Shown here piece after piece: positions 21,711-30,815 of a stretch of 34,836 nt of DNA. Numbering within the stretch: position 1 is the first letter of the stretch; each line of letters opens with the position of its first letter. The DNA comes from Spartobacteria bacterium. Lineage in GTDB: Bacteria; Verrucomicrobiota; Verrucomicrobiia; Chthoniobacterales; UBA6821. Under the pieces are notes generated by a model, which searched no databases, was not told where the DNA came from, and was given only the letters and a program-made list of their open reading frames with translations. A program made the position numbers and the translations under genes. The stretch lies in contig CANKJN010000014.1 in the NCBI GenBank assembly GCA_947482345.1, positions 1 to 34,836 of the forward strand, given 5' to 3'.

Positions 21711-22127
21711 ATGAGATTCTACACCAAGCGCAGGAAGATGCCCTCGATCACGATCGTCTCACTGATCGACATTCTCGCGATCCTGCTGATTTTCTTTATC
21801 GTCACGACGACATTCCGGGAAAAACTTCCCCAACTTCAGATCAACCTCCCTGAATCGAAGAGCGCAGCCACCGCATCGAGCGAGCCCAAGAAAGCCGTCC
21901 TGCTCCAGATCAAGGGGGCCGATCAGATCACCCTCGATGGCAAACCGGTCACCGCTTCCGGCCTCCCCTCAGCGATCAGGGATCTGCAGAAATCCAATCC
22001 CGGTTGCTCCATCACCATGCAGGCTGATAAGGAGGCTCCGTTCGGAACCGTCGTCTCCGTGCTCGACGCCCTCCAGGAAGCCGGCATTAAAAACGTCCCC
22101 GCGGTCGCCAAACCCATTGCCAAATGA
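21711..22127 (+). CDS. exbD: ExbD/TolR-family biopolymer transport protein
   Basis: This 138-aa protein has a short cytoplasmic N-terminus (MRFYTKRRKMPSI), one membrane segment (about 15-34, VSLIDILAILLIFFIVTTTF) with the conserved Asp of the proton channel, and a periplasmic domain ending in ALQEAGIKNV. ExbD/TolR works with ExbB/TolQ to use the proton gradient for outer-membrane transport or envelope constriction. No exbB, tolQ or tonB is adjacent. Instead its stop overlaps the start of def by ATGA. The partner must be encoded elsewhere or lost. Confidence 0.93.
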   Translation: MRFYTKRRKMPSITIVSLIDILAILLIFFIVTTTFREKLPQLQINLPESKSAATASSEPKKAVLLQIKGADQITLDGKPVTASGLPSAIRDLQKSNPGCSITMQADKEAPFGTVVSVLDALQEAGIKNVPAVAKPIAK

Positions 22128-22723
22128 GCTCCCGGAACAAGGGCAGGGATCGTCGACCCAAGCCGCTCGAGGTGGTCAAATACGGTCACCCCGCACTGCG
22201 CAGCAAGGGGCGCCGGATCGAGAAGATCGATGACTCCATCCGCACCCTCGCCGAGGAGATGATCGTCACCATGTACGAGGAGGATGGCTGCGGCCTTGCA
22301 GCGCATCAGGTCGGCAGATCGATCCAGCTTGCGGTCATCGATGTCATGCCCGCCCAAGAGGACCGCCCCAGCCGTGCTTGGATGAACGGACGGGAACTCG
22401 AACTTGAGTCCCTCATGCCGCTTGTCATGATCAATCCCGAGGTCCATCCCGTCGGCAAGGAGCGTTCCCGGGAAATCGAGGGATGCCTCAGCATGCCCGG
22501 GCTCCATGACGAGGTGGAGCGTCCCGCACGGGTCCGAATCGTCTGCCAGGACATCGACGGCAGCACCCTTGACTTCGAGGCCGAGGGACTCCTCTCACGC
22601 GCCGCCCAGCACGAGGTCGACCACCTTCACGGGATCCTCTTCATCGATCACCTCACTCCCGGGGAACTCACTGAGCATCAGCCGCTGCTTCGCAAATTCC
22701 AGGCCCAAACGATCGGGTTCTAG
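22124..22723 (+). CDS. def: Peptide deformylase
   Basis: Peptide deformylase removes the formyl group from the N-terminal methionine of new proteins. The 199-aa protein has all three motifs: GCGLAAHQ (55-62), EGCLSMP (119-125, metal ligand Cys121) and QHEVDHLHG (162-170, His163 and His167 as metal ligands, Glu164 catalytic). A roughly 25-residue insert before the second motif (about 77-100) is longer than in the E. coli enzyme. The start overlaps the exbD stop by 4 nt. The downstream HD-domain gene follows after 17 bp, so the three may form an operon. Confidence 0.97.
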   Translation: MSSRNKGRDRRPKPLEVVKYGHPALRSKGRRIEKIDDSIRTLAEEMIVTMYEEDGCGLAAHQVGRSIQLAVIDVMPAQEDRPSRAWMNGRELELESLMPLVMINPEVHPVGKERSREIEGCLSMPGLHDEVERPARVRIVCQDIDGSTLDFEAEGLLSRAAQHEVDHLHGILFIDHLTPGELTEHQPLLRKFQAQTIGF

Positions 22724-22740
22724 GGCCCGGGAACTCGCCC

Positions 22741-23280
22741 TTGCAGATTCAAAAGAATATCACCCTGCTTGAGGAGATCCTCTCACCAAGCGCGGAAATC
22801 ATCGGCGACCAATACGAGGCTTACAAAAACCACGTCTACCGGGTTCTCCACTTCTGCTTTGCCTTCCATGACTGCCGCGGCGATGACGAGGCCAAACTGG
22901 TCACTGCAGCCTGCTTTCATGATCTCGGAATGTGGCCGGGTGATGTCATCGATTACCTCGCCCCCTCGCTCGACTTGGCTCAAGCTTACGTGAGGGAACG
23001 CGGTCTTGAGTCATGGATTCCCGAGATCACCATGATGATCGATCTTCATCACCGATTCCGATCAGCGCCCCCATCCCCTTGGCCGCTCGTCGAGGTGCTT
23101 CGCAAAGGGGATTGGGTCGATGCCTCCATGGGGATCCGGCGATTCGGTCTTCCCCGTAGCGTCATCAAGGAGGTGCAAGGCGCTTTCCCCAATCTCGGCT
23201 TTCATGGGAATCTTGTGAGGATCACCTTCAAGGAGTTCTGGAACCGTCCCCTGAATCCCCTACCAATGATGAAATGGTAG
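22741..23280 (+). CDS. HD-domain protein, predicted phosphohydrolase
   Basis: This 179-aa protein starts at TTG 22741; no ATG is available before the conserved region. The HD metal-site pattern is visible: His31 (KNHVYRVLHF), His60-Asp61 (CFHDLGMW) and a later Asp followed by HH (MMIDLHHRF at about 97-105). Such proteins are metal-dependent phosphohydrolases. The substrate is unknown; the family includes HDIG-type and nucleotide-clearing enzymes. The gene follows def closely and ends in a short intergenic stretch convergent with ugd. Confidence 0.85.
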   Translation: MQIQKNITLLEEILSPSAEIIGDQYEAYKNHVYRVLHFCFAFHDCRGDDEAKLVTAACFHDLGMWPGDVIDYLAPSLDLAQAYVRERGLESWIPEITMMIDLHHRFRSAPPSPWPLVEVLRKGDWVDASMGIRRFGLPRSVIKEVQGAFPNLGFHGNLVRITFKEFWNRPLNPLPMMKW

Positions 23281-23313
23281 GCTCCTCTTACGGCTGAGAA
23301 GTTCCGGCTTTCT

Positions 23314-24681
23314 TTACGCGGGCTTGCCGATGGCGAAGACGCGGAAGCCGATCTCCTTGAGCTTGGCGTGCGGGAGGATGTTGCGTCCATCGAAGAGGAA
23401 GGCGGGTTTGAGCATGCCATCGTGGATCTTCTTGAAGTCGAGATCCTTGAACTCGTCCCACTCGGTGAGGACGGCGACGGCATGGGCTCCATCGCAGGCT
23501 TCCATGGCGGTGTTGACGACGACGAGGTTCAGGTTGGTTCCGGTGCCGAGGACCTCGGAACGGATCTGCTCCTCCCCGACTTGGGGATCGTAGACAACGA
23601 CCTTGGCCCCTTCGGCAAGAAGGTCGCGGCAGACGGCTATGGCGGCTGTCTCACGGGTGTCGTTGGTGTCCTTCTTGAAGGCGAATCCAAGGATACCGAT
23701 GTGCTTGCCGTTGACGGTGTTGAAGAGGTCGCGAACGATGCGACCGCTGAAGCGTGCCTTCTGCCAGTCGTTGATCTTCACCACGCTCTCCCAATAGGCG
23801 GCGACCTCGGGAAGACCGAAGTGCTGGCAGAGGTAGGTGAGATTCAGGATGTCCTTCTGGAAGCAGGAGCCGCCGTAGCCGACGGAGGCCTTGAGGAACT
23901 TGGGTCCGATGCGTGAGTCCTTTCCGATGGCGCGAGCAACCTCATCGACGTCAGCGCCGGTGGCCTCGCAAAGCGCGGAGATGGCGTTAATGGAGGAGAT
24001 GCGCTGGGCGAGGAAGGCGTTGGCCACGAGCTTGGAAAGCTCGGAGGACCAGAGATTGGTGGTGAGGATCTTCTCGCGGGGGATCCAGCGGGCGTAGATG
24101 GAGACGACCTTCTCGATGGCAGCCAGCCCCTCGGGGGTCTGCTCGCCGCCGATAAGGACGCGGTCGGGATTGTTCAGATCCTCGATGGCCGTTCCCTCAG
24201 CGAGGAATTCGGGATTGGAGAGGACCTGGAAGGTGCCGCTCTTGGAGTTGGACCGGAGGATGGTGAGCATTGCCTCGGCGGTCTTCACGGGAATGGTGCT
24301 TTTCTCGACGATGACCTTGGGGCCGGCGGCCTCTTCGGCGATCATGCGGGCAGCAGCCTCAATGTACTTGAGATCGGCGGCTCGGCCGGCGCCGACTCCG
24401 TAGGTCTTGGTCGGGGTGCCGACGCTGACGAAGATGATGTCGGATTCGCGGATGGCCTTGCGGACGTCGGTGGAGAAAAAGAGGTTCTTCCCGCGGGCGG
24501 ATTCGACGACTTCCTGCAGGCCGGGCTCGTAAACGGGAAGGGTGTCGGAATTCCAGGCGGCGATGCGCTTCTCGTTGGGATCACAGACGGTGACCCGGAT
24601 GTCGGGGCACTTGGCGGCGATCATGGCCATGGTAGGACCGCCGACATAACCGGCGCCAAGACAGCAGATGGTGGTGGACAT
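23314..24681 (-). CDS. ugd: UDP-glucose 6-dehydrogenase, animal/plant-like type
   Basis: This enzyme oxidises UDP-glucose to UDP-glucuronate with two NAD+. The 455-aa protein has the NAD fold ([17 protein letters not shown]), the central helix domain and the UDP-binding domain. The catalytic Cys273 lies in [10 protein letters not shown] (human Cys276). Residues [16 protein letters not shown] and [21 protein letters not shown] closely follow the animal and plant form rather than the shorter bacterial Ugd. It is the last gene of the polysaccharide cluster and directly follows UDP-glucuronate decarboxylase. The 66-bp gap contains AGGCTGAAGGCT repeats. Confidence 0.97.
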   Translation of the reverse strand: MSTTICCLGAGYVGGPTMAMIAAKCPDIRVTVCDPNEKRIAAWNSDTLPVYEPGLQEVVESARGKNLFFSTDVRKAIRESDIIFVSVGTPTKTYGVGAGRAADLKYIEAAARMIAEEAAGPKVIVEKSTIPVKTAEAMLTILRSNSKSGTFQVLSNPEFLAEGTAIEDLNNPDRVLIGGEQTPEGLAAIEKVVSIYARWIPREKILTTNLWSSELSKLVANAFLAQRISSINAISALCEATGADVDEVARAIGKDSRIGPKFLKASVGYGGSCFQKDILNLTYLCQHFGLPEVAAYWESVVKINDWQKARFSGRIVRDLFNTVNGKHIGILGFAFKKDTNDTRETAAIAVCRDLLAEGAKVVVYDPQVGEEQIRSEVLGTGTNLNLVVVNTAMEACDGAHAVAVLTEWDEFKDLDFKKIHDGMLKPAFLFDGRNILPHAKLKEIGFRVFAIGKPA

Positions 24682-24747
24682 AGGAAAGGCTGAAGGTGAA
24701 AGGCTGAAGGCTAAAACCTGAGGTTTTTAATGCGGGAAAAGGACCGG

Positions 24748-25680
24748 CTACTTTGCGAGGGTGCCCTTGAAATACGCGATGGTCTTCTCGATGCCGGATT
24801 CGAGGGGGACTTTGGGTTCCCAGCCGAGGGTTTCCTTGGCGAGGCTGATGTCGGGTTGGCGCTGCTTCGGATCGTCGGAAGGAAGCGGAAGGTGGGTGAT
24901 CCTGCTCTTGCCGCCGACTTTCTTGAGGACGAGTTCGGCGAGCTGAAGCATGGTGAACTCACCTGGATTGCCGAGGTTCATGGGGCCGACGATCTTCTCC
25001 TGCTCCATAAAGCGCATGAAGCCGTCGACGAGGTCGTCGACGTAGCAGAAGGAACGGGTCTGGGAGCCCTCTCCGTAAACGGTGAGGTCATTCCCCTGAA
25101 GGGCCTGGACGATGAAGTTGGAGACGACGCGTCCGTCATCGGGAAGCATGCGGGGGCCGTAGGTGTTGAAGATGCGGATGACGCGGATGTCGACGCCGTT
25201 CTCGCGGTGATAGTCGAAGAAGAGGGTCTCGGCGGCGCGCTTCCCCTCGTCGTAGCAGGAACGCAGTCCGATGGGGTTCACATGGCCCCAGTAGGCCTCG
25301 GGCTGGGGATGGACGTTGGGATCACCGTAAACCTCGGAGGTGGAAGCCTGGAAGACGCGTGCCTTGACCCGCTTGGCGAGGCCAAGGCAATTGATGGCCC
25401 CGAGCACAGAGGTCTTCATGGTCTTGATGGGATTGTACTGGTAGTGCGGAGGGGAAGCGGGGCAGGCGAGGTTGTAGATGCGATCGACCTCGAACTTGAA
25501 CGGGTCGATCACGTCGTGACGGACGAGTTCGAAGTGGGGATTGCCGACGAGATGCTGAATGTTGGCCTTGCGTCCAGTGAAGAAGTTGTCGAGGCAGATG
25601 ATTTCATGTCCCTGCTCGATGAGGCGATCGCAGAGGTGGGAACCAAGGAATCCGGCGCCGCCGGTGATTAAGATACGCAT
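24748..25680 (-). CDS. uxs: UDP-glucuronate decarboxylase (UDP-xylose synthase)
   Basis: This enzyme converts UDP-glucuronate, the product of the adjacent ugd, to UDP-xylose via a 4-keto intermediate. The 310-aa extended short-chain dehydrogenase opens with the NAD motif GGAGFLGSH (8-15). The catalytic Tyr143-x3-Lys147 lies in [23 protein letters not shown] and [21 protein letters not shown] are hallmarks of the Uxs family. With ugd it makes a two-step route to UDP-xylose, a likely sugar donor for the exopolysaccharide. It lies downstream of the Wzc-like gene with a roughly 330-bp gene-free gap between them. Confidence 0.96.
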   Translation of the reverse strand: MRILITGGAGFLGSHLCDRLIEQGHEIICLDNFFTGRKANIQHLVGNPHFELVRHDVIDPFKFEVDRIYNLACPASPPHYQYNPIKTMKTSVLGAINCLGLAKRVKARVFQASTSEVYGDPNVHPQPEAYWGHVNPIGLRSCYDEGKRAAETLFFDYHRENGVDIRVIRIFNTYGPRMLPDDGRVVSNFIVQALQGNDLTVYGEGSQTRSFCYVDDLVDGFMRFMEQEKIVGPMNLGNPGEFTMLQLAELVLKKVGGKSRITHLPLPSDDPKQRQPDISLAKETLGWEPKVPLESGIEKTIAYFKGTLAK

Positions 25681-26012
25681 AGAGAAAGTTTAAATGTCAT
25701 AATTTAAGGGAGAAAACCCTGAAGGGGAAGAAAGAACCAAAGGGAAAGTGAAACTAAAAAAGACGCAAGTTTAGCCATCTGACCTGTGTTTCATCCTCCA
25801 TCATTGACGCCACTTCCCTCCCGGGAAGCTGTGGCTCACTTTCAGGGCTGTTCGATGCGCTTTGCAGGCCCGGCCGTTTCTTCGTACCCGTTACGGAAGT
25901 CTACCGCTCTCCTTCCAAGGAGCTTGGTTCTGACTTCTGCCCAGCTCCCTGCCCCTCATTTCTCATTTTTCATTTCCGCCCTCGCCCCCATCATCCTTCA
26001 TCCCTTTCCCCA
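25681..26012. other. Gene-free spacer between the Wzc-like gene and uxs
   Basis: About 330 bp hold only short frames without family features. It is pyrimidine-rich on the plus strand, with several CATCC-type units (CATCATCCTTCATCCC near 25,990) and the near-perfect palindrome CTCCTT-CC-AAGGAG (about 25,910-25,923). It may hold a terminator of the export genes and a promoter for uxs-ugd, but no clear boxes are seen. Confidence 0.45.
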
Positions 26013-28346
26013 TCAGCTCCCATACACCCCTTTGCTACCATAGGTACCATAGTATTTTCCGGAGTAGTAGTAGGCGTAGTAGGCTCCATGACCGGAGGGG
26101 AGGCAATTGAAGACGATGCCGGCTGGTTGGATGTGGATTTCCGAGAAGGCCTTGATGGCGCGGGTCACCATCTTGCGAGGAGTCATGAAGGAGCGGACAA
26201 CCAGACAGACGACATCGACGTTCGGCGCTACCAGCAATGTGTCACTGACGGCCAGAATCGGGGCCGAATCGATGACGACACGGTCGTAGGTGTTGAGCGC
26301 CTCGGCGAGAAGGTCGCGCAGAGGTTGGCCGGCAAGGAGTTCGGAGGGACGTGAGGAGCGTCCTCCCGCCGTGAGGACGGAGAGCCCCTCGACCTGGCAA
26401 GAATTGACGGCATCGGCAAGTTTCGTTTTTCCCAGCAGGACCTCCGAGAGTCCCGGCTTGCGATTCATGCCGAAGAAGATGCGGGAGACGGAGGGCTTGC
26501 GAAGATCGGTATCGATCAGCAGGGTCTTGAGCCCCTGCTGGGCCAGGGTGGTGGCGAAGTTTGAAGAGCAGAAGGATTTACCCTCGGAGGGGTGGGCACT
26601 GGTGAGGAGGAAAGTGCGCTGGTTCTCGGCACGCGCATTCATGGCGATGGAGGCTCGAAGCGAGCGGAATGATTCGGCCACCACGCCGCTCCGGTCATCC
26701 TTGACGACGAGTTCGCCTCCCTGCGGCAGGGCCGTGGCCATGTGGGGATGACCGATCATGGCTAGCGACGGCCGGATTACATCATGGATGGCGCTGAGAC
26801 GGTTGGGAAGGGGAAGGGCCCGGTCAAAGAGGATCTCAACTCCATTCCTAAAGGCGGCTCGCAGTTCCTGCCACTGTTCCTTGGAAAAGAGGCCGTATCG
26901 GGACGAGGAGGTTCCGCCGATCTGGGGGATGGCAGCCACGACGGGAATGCCGGTGAGATGCTCGACCTGGTCGACTGTCTTGATGCTGGTGTCGAGCTTG
27001 TGGAGGCCGATGACGATGCCCACGCCGAGCGCGAGTCCCGTCATGATGGCCTGAAGCAGGATCTTGAGGGGGGGCTTGCTGACCGGGAAGGCGCCAGAGG
27101 CCTTCTCCTGGAGCTGGACGGGTGACTGGGAGAGTTCCTTGGTGACATCGACCTCCTTGATGCGGCCGATGACGGCGTTGTAGAGGGCCGTATCGCTCTC
27201 GAGCTCGCGCTTGAGGTCGTTGTACTCGATGGACTTCCCGGTGATTTCCAGGAGTCTCTTCTCGGAGTTCTCACGTTCGATCCTTGTCGATTCCTGCTGG
27301 GCGTCGAGGCTGCTGCGCAGCGACTCGAGAAGGCCGACGACGTCGGAGAGGACCGCATCGATCTCCCGATTTCCGAGATCGAGCTGGGTCTTGATGTTGA
27401 TGTAGAGGGGGTGCTTGGCGCGGTACCTCTGCTGCGCGAGGGCGAACTGCTTCTCGAGCGCGGAGCGCTGCGCCAGAAGGGCGGCCACCTTGGGCTCGCC
27501 CGCCACGGTGGGAAGGCGGAGAAGTTCCTCAGTCTTACCCTTGTTGGCACGGGCGATCTCCAGGTCGCTGTTGATCTGGGTGAGCTTCGACTGGATGGCG
27601 CTCTGGCGCGTGGAGAGTTCGTTGATCTGGGACTGGGCCTCGGTGAGCATGGCCTCCATGGAGGCGGCGCGCTCACGCTCGCGGAAGTTCTGCATTCCCT
27701 CCTCGGAGGCCTTCATTTTCTTCCGGAGGCGGTCGGATTCCTCCATCAGGAAGGTGCTGGCCGAGCGGGTGGCCTCGCTCTTCTGGTCACGGACGTAGTG
27801 GAGATATTCCTCGGCATAGGCGTTGGCCAGCTTGACGGAGACGTCGGGATTCCGGGAGGTGACGAAGATGTCGATGAGGCGGGTGTTGAGCCGGTAGCTG
27901 GCGCTCACCATGCTGATCAACTCCCCCGCGACTCGCTCGGGGGAGGCCTCGCCCCCGCGAATCCCGGCCGCCGAGAGGAATGCACGGTCCTGGCCGAGCT
28001 TGAGACGGTTGGCCACACGCAGTGCGAAGGGGTAGCTGCGGAGAAGGTCGACCAGTGTGTTGATCATGTCGATGGACTTGATCTGCTCGTCGCGCACCTC
28101 CTCGACCTTGATGCTAAGGATGTTGCTCTTCACCTGCTCGATGAAGAGGACGGAACGCGCCTTGTAGAGCCCCTGCTGGGTCGCAGCGGAAAAGATTCCC
28201 CAGAGAGTCGCCAGCATGACGCAGAGGATGATGATCCAGGCACGGGACTTGATCGCAAAGTAGTACTCCCGCCAGTCGAATCCGCCCGCCTCCTGGTGAG
28301 GCCGGGTGTGATTGGCGGGTGATGCGGGGGGATGCGCTTGATTCAT
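26013..28346 (-). CDS. Wzc-like polysaccharide co-polymerase / tyrosine autokinase
   Basis: This large inner-membrane protein controls chain length and export of an exopolysaccharide. Started at ATG 28344-28346 (MNQAHPPASP) it has 777 aa. A first membrane segment (AWIIILCVMLATLWGIF) is followed by a Wzz-type periplasmic domain with a coiled coil. The second segment (LKILLQAIMTGLALGVGIVIG) leads to the C-terminal kinase domain. That has Walker A SAHPSEGKSF (about 585), Walker A' LLIDTDLRKPS and Walker B RVVIDSAPI. The last roughly 25 residues are a tyrosine cluster (AYYAYYYSGKYYGTYG), the autophosphorylation tail of BY-kinases. Its neighbour upstream is the Wza-like export protein. Start choice follows the ATG nearest the conserved region. 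Confidence 0.94.
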   Translation of the reverse strand: MNQAHPPASPANHTRPHQEAGGFDWREYYFAIKSRAWIIILCVMLATLWGIFSAATQQGLYKARSVLFIEQVKSNILSIKVEEVRDEQIKSIDMINTLVDLLRSYPFALRVANRLKLGQDRAFLSAAGIRGGEASPERVAGELISMVSASYRLNTRLIDIFVTSRNPDVSVKLANAYAEEYLHYVRDQKSEATRSASTFLMEESDRLRKKMKASEEGMQNFRERERAASMEAMLTEAQSQINELSTRQSAIQSKLTQINSDLEIARANKGKTEELLRLPTVAGEPKVAALLAQRSALEKQFALAQQRYRAKHPLYINIKTQLDLGNREIDAVLSDVVGLLESLRSSLDAQQESTRIERENSEKRLLEITGKSIEYNDLKRELESDTALYNAVIGRIKEVDVTKELSQSPVQLQEKASGAFPVSKPPLKILLQAIMTGLALGVGIVIGLHKLDTSIKTVDQVEHLTGIPVVAAIPQIGGTSSSRYGLFSKEQWQELRAAFRNGVEILFDRALPLPNRLSAIHDVIRPSLAMIGHPHMATALPQGGELVVKDDRSGVVAESFRSLRASIAMNARAENQRTFLLTSAHPSEGKSFCSSNFATTLAQQGLKTLLIDTDLRKPSVSRIFFGMNRKPGLSEVLLGKTKLADAVNSCQVEGLSVLTAGGRSSRPSELLAGQPLRDLLAEALNTYDRVVIDSAPILAVSDTLLVAPNVDVVCLVVRSFMTPRKMVTRAIKAFSEIHIQPAGIVFNCLPSGHGAYYAYYYSGKYYGTYGSKGVYGS

Positions 28347-28389
28347 CGATGAGGGATGGGTGCGTCTTGCGTCTTGCGGTAATGCCGGA

Positions 28390-29121
28390 TCAATACCAGC
28401 TCTCCCCGACATTGATGACGTCGCCGGGCTTGAGCTCGAAGCGGTCGATACCGGTCTCCGAGAGCTTCTTGGCATTGACCTTGATGGTGCGCACGGCGTC
28501 GCCCTCGCGGCGCTTCACAAGGACATGCCCGCGATCCGCGATGCGGGTGAACCCCCCCGCCATGCCGACGGCCTCGAGCATGCCGAGTGATTCGCTGCCG
28601 GCAAACTCGTAGGTGCCCGGACGCCCGACCTGACCGATGATGGTGAATCGGCGGGGATTGTAGGCGGCGATATTCAGGTAGATCTGGGGCTCGACCACGT
28701 AGTCGGCGTTGTATTTCTGACGGACAAGCACGCTGGCGGAGCGCAGGGAGAGTCCCGCAAGCTTGACCTCCCCGAGGAGCGGCAGCTGAACCATGCCATC
28801 CTTGCCGATTTTGGAGCGCATATTAAGATCAGGCTCGCGGTAGACGACCAACTCGACGGTGTCCCCCGGTTGAAGGATGTAGTCGCCCGATGCTCCCCCA
28901 TTGCCGGCAGGGACGCCTGCACCGCCTCCCCCACCTCCGGGGGCGACCGATGAACCAAGGGGAGTCGCCTCGTCGGTCGGCTTGGAGACAGTGATGACAG
29001 CCGGGGCCGGCTCGGTGCTCTGTGGCGCCACGGGCTGATTCTGGGCAAGAGCAAGCGATTGCAGGCACATGCAGAGGATCGGAAAGACGCCCGCGAAAAG
29101 AGCCAGCGGAGAGCAGCGCAT
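28390..29121 (-). CDS. Polysaccharide export protein, Wza-like (SLBB domain)
   Basis: This is a secreted 243-aa protein starting at ATG 29119-29121, where MRCSPLALFAGVFPILCMC makes a good signal peptide. The ORF track adds 37 residues. A low-complexity Pro/Gly-rich segment (about 25-70) precedes the export domain: YILQPGDTVELVVYREPDLN, then IGKDGMVQLPLLGEVKLAGLS. An SLBB-like repeat follows (FTIIGQVGRPGTYEF). The C-terminal GDVINVGESWY is the second repeat. Wza-type proteins form the outer-membrane or periplasmic channel for capsular or exopolysaccharide. The gene lies between the barrel gene and the Wzc-like kinase, the standard order for such loci. Confidence 0.92.
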   Translation of the reverse strand: MRCSPLALFAGVFPILCMCLQSLALAQNQPVAPQSTEPAPAVITVSKPTDEATPLGSSVAPGGGGGGAGVPAGNGGASGDYILQPGDTVELVVYREPDLNMRSKIGKDGMVQLPLLGEVKLAGLSLRSASVLVRQKYNADYVVEPQIYLNIAAYNPRRFTIIGQVGRPGTYEFAGSESLGMLEAVGMAGGFTRIADRGHVLVKRREGDAVRTIKVNAKKLSETGIDRFELKPGDVINVGESWY

Positions 29122-29195
29122 CCGGCGACCTGTAAGGCAATCCTGAATCAGGGCAAAAATGACCATCGGAACATCATAACCCATTGCCGGTAAAA

Positions 29196-30743
29196 CTACA
29201 GGGCGAAATTCAAACTGATGGAATAGACCCATTGGGGCTGATTATTGGCGCCCGAGCCGATTTGGTTCTGGCCGCTGTTGATGGAGAGGGTGTTGGCTAG
29301 GGAGACCCAGTCGCGGATCCTCCAGTTAAGGGCGGCGTTGGCGATGTAGAAGTTCTGGGGGAGTTGGGAGCTGCTTTGACCGGAATTGTCTGATAGGTTG
29401 ACAAAGTTCTGCATGGTGTAGCCGAGGGAGAGATTCAGGACGACGCAGTTAAAGAACTGCTGATTCATGCTTCCGATAATGCTCCGACTGACGAGGTATT
29501 GACTGGTGAGGGTGTTGGCAAACTGCTGACTCTGGGATGCTCCGAAGGAAAAACCGGTCTTTTGCCGGGGTTGCCAGTTCACGAGCAGGTTCAGCTCGGG
29601 CTGGATATCGGTTCCCTGCATGCCGGTGCTCATGGTCACGGAGGTCTTGGCCGTGGGTGTGTAGGCGACTCCGAGTGTCCAGGCGGGGCGGATGCCGTCG
29701 TCGATGGCTCCCTGGATGTTCGAGGAGGTGATGTAGCGGGCGCCGAGGGCGGCATCGGCGACCAACTTCGCGGTAAAGTCGTACTTCACCTTGGCCAGAG
29801 CCTGCGCATACTGGCGCGAGACGATCTGGGTACTGGTCGTGGGGGCATCGCCGGGGGCCGTCGTGGAACTCTGGAGCGACTGGGTATTGCGCCCCGCTCC
29901 GAAGACGGTGCTGATGTGGGTCTTGTCGGAGAGGAAATAAACGGGGGCGACGGTGGCAAAAAGGGCGGTGGTGTTGTTGTTGGGTGTGGCCACGGACCCG
30001 GAGAAGTTCTGGAAGCTGTAACCCGCCTTGGCGCCGATCGCCGATTGACTGGAGACGAGGTATTTCATCCCCATGTTGGCGGAGGCGGCGGTCTGCTGGT
30101 TGTTGGATCCGGAGGTGGTGTCGTATCCCGTCCCAATGGAGGCTGTGATCAGGGAATCGAAGATGTAACGGCTCATCTCGAGGATCGATTTGAAGAGGGC
30201 GGTCTGGGAGAAGGGATTGCGCTGATTGGCGGTGCCGTTGCCGGTGTAGTTCGGGTTGACGTAGTATTTGTAACCGGCGGAGTAACCGGCCGAGATGGTC
30301 CAGGGACCGTGCTCCCGGTCGTAAAGAACGGCTCCGGCAGGCGCAAGAAAGACACTGCTTGCCGGTGCGAAAGTGGTCGCCCCTGCGGAGTTCGTGGTCA
30401 GGGAACCCTGATTGGAGGTCTGCCAACCGATACCCAGGGAGGGCTTGAAGGCAAGGGGGGACTTGGCCTGCACTCCAGACATCGAGGCATCCACCTCGCG
30501 CTGCACCTCGTCGGGCGTCTGAAGCGCACCGACCACGGCCCCGAGGCCATTGAGCGGGGTGATCGTGCCTCCCAGCGGGATCTGGTCCACCTGCTCACCC
30601 ACCCACTGCGATCGAAACTCACTCTGTTGCACGGTCGGAACCCCTTGGGCCACAAGGGACTCAGCGCCATGAACACACAGGCCCGCGAGCAAGGCGCCGG
30701 CGAGGAGATGCCTCGCTGAATGGTAACGGCGAAGCAGGGGCAT
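29196..30743 (-). CDS. Outer-membrane beta-barrel protein of the exopolysaccharide locus
   Basis: This 515-aa secreted protein has a signal peptide (LLAGALLAGLCVHGAESLVAQG) and many alternating hydrophobic strands from about residue 100 to the end. It finishes with VYSISLNFAL, whose terminal aromatic/aliphatic pattern fits a barrel assembled by BAM. It resembles the outer-membrane barrel family often encoded beside Wza/Wzc-like genes in exopolysaccharide loci (BBP2-like). The roughly 90-residue N-terminal region after the signal is unrecognised. It likely helps the polymer cross the outer membrane. The product could also be a biofilm-matrix anchor; the specific family was not confirmed. Confidence 0.82.
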   Translation of the reverse strand: MPLLRRYHSARHLLAGALLAGLCVHGAESLVAQGVPTVQQSEFRSQWVGEQVDQIPLGGTITPLNGLGAVVGALQTPDEVQREVDASMSGVQAKSPLAFKPSLGIGWQTSNQGSLTTNSAGATTFAPASSVFLAPAGAVLYDREHGPWTISAGYSAGYKYYVNPNYTGNGTANQRNPFSQTALFKSILEMSRYIFDSLITASIGTGYDTTSGSNNQQTAASANMGMKYLVSSQSAIGAKAGYSFQNFSGSVATPNNNTTALFATVAPVYFLSDKTHISTVFGAGRNTQSLQSSTTAPGDAPTTSTQIVSRQYAQALAKVKYDFTAKLVADAALGARYITSSNIQGAIDDGIRPAWTLGVAYTPTAKTSVTMSTGMQGTDIQPELNLLVNWQPRQKTGFSFGASQSQQFANTLTSQYLVSRSIIGSMNQQFFNCVVLNLSLGYTMQNFVNLSDNSGQSSSQLPQNFYIANAALNWRIRDWVSLANTLSINSGQNQIGSGANNQPQWVYSISLNFAL

Positions 30744-30815
30744 CTGTTGAGGAAAAGCTAAAACAGTGAAAAGCTAAAATCTAAAATGGGATGCAGCGGG
30801 AGATCCGTGGGATCC

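Noticed and set aside
24730-25671. Plus-strand ORF of 313 aa opposite uxs
   Set aside because: It mirrors the UDP-xylose synthase gene exactly and has the Glu/Asp/Gly-rich composition typical of antisense frames.
29499-30719. Plus-strand ORF of 406 aa opposite the barrel gene
   Set aside because: It is a Gly-rich antisense shadow of a well-supported outer-membrane protein gene.
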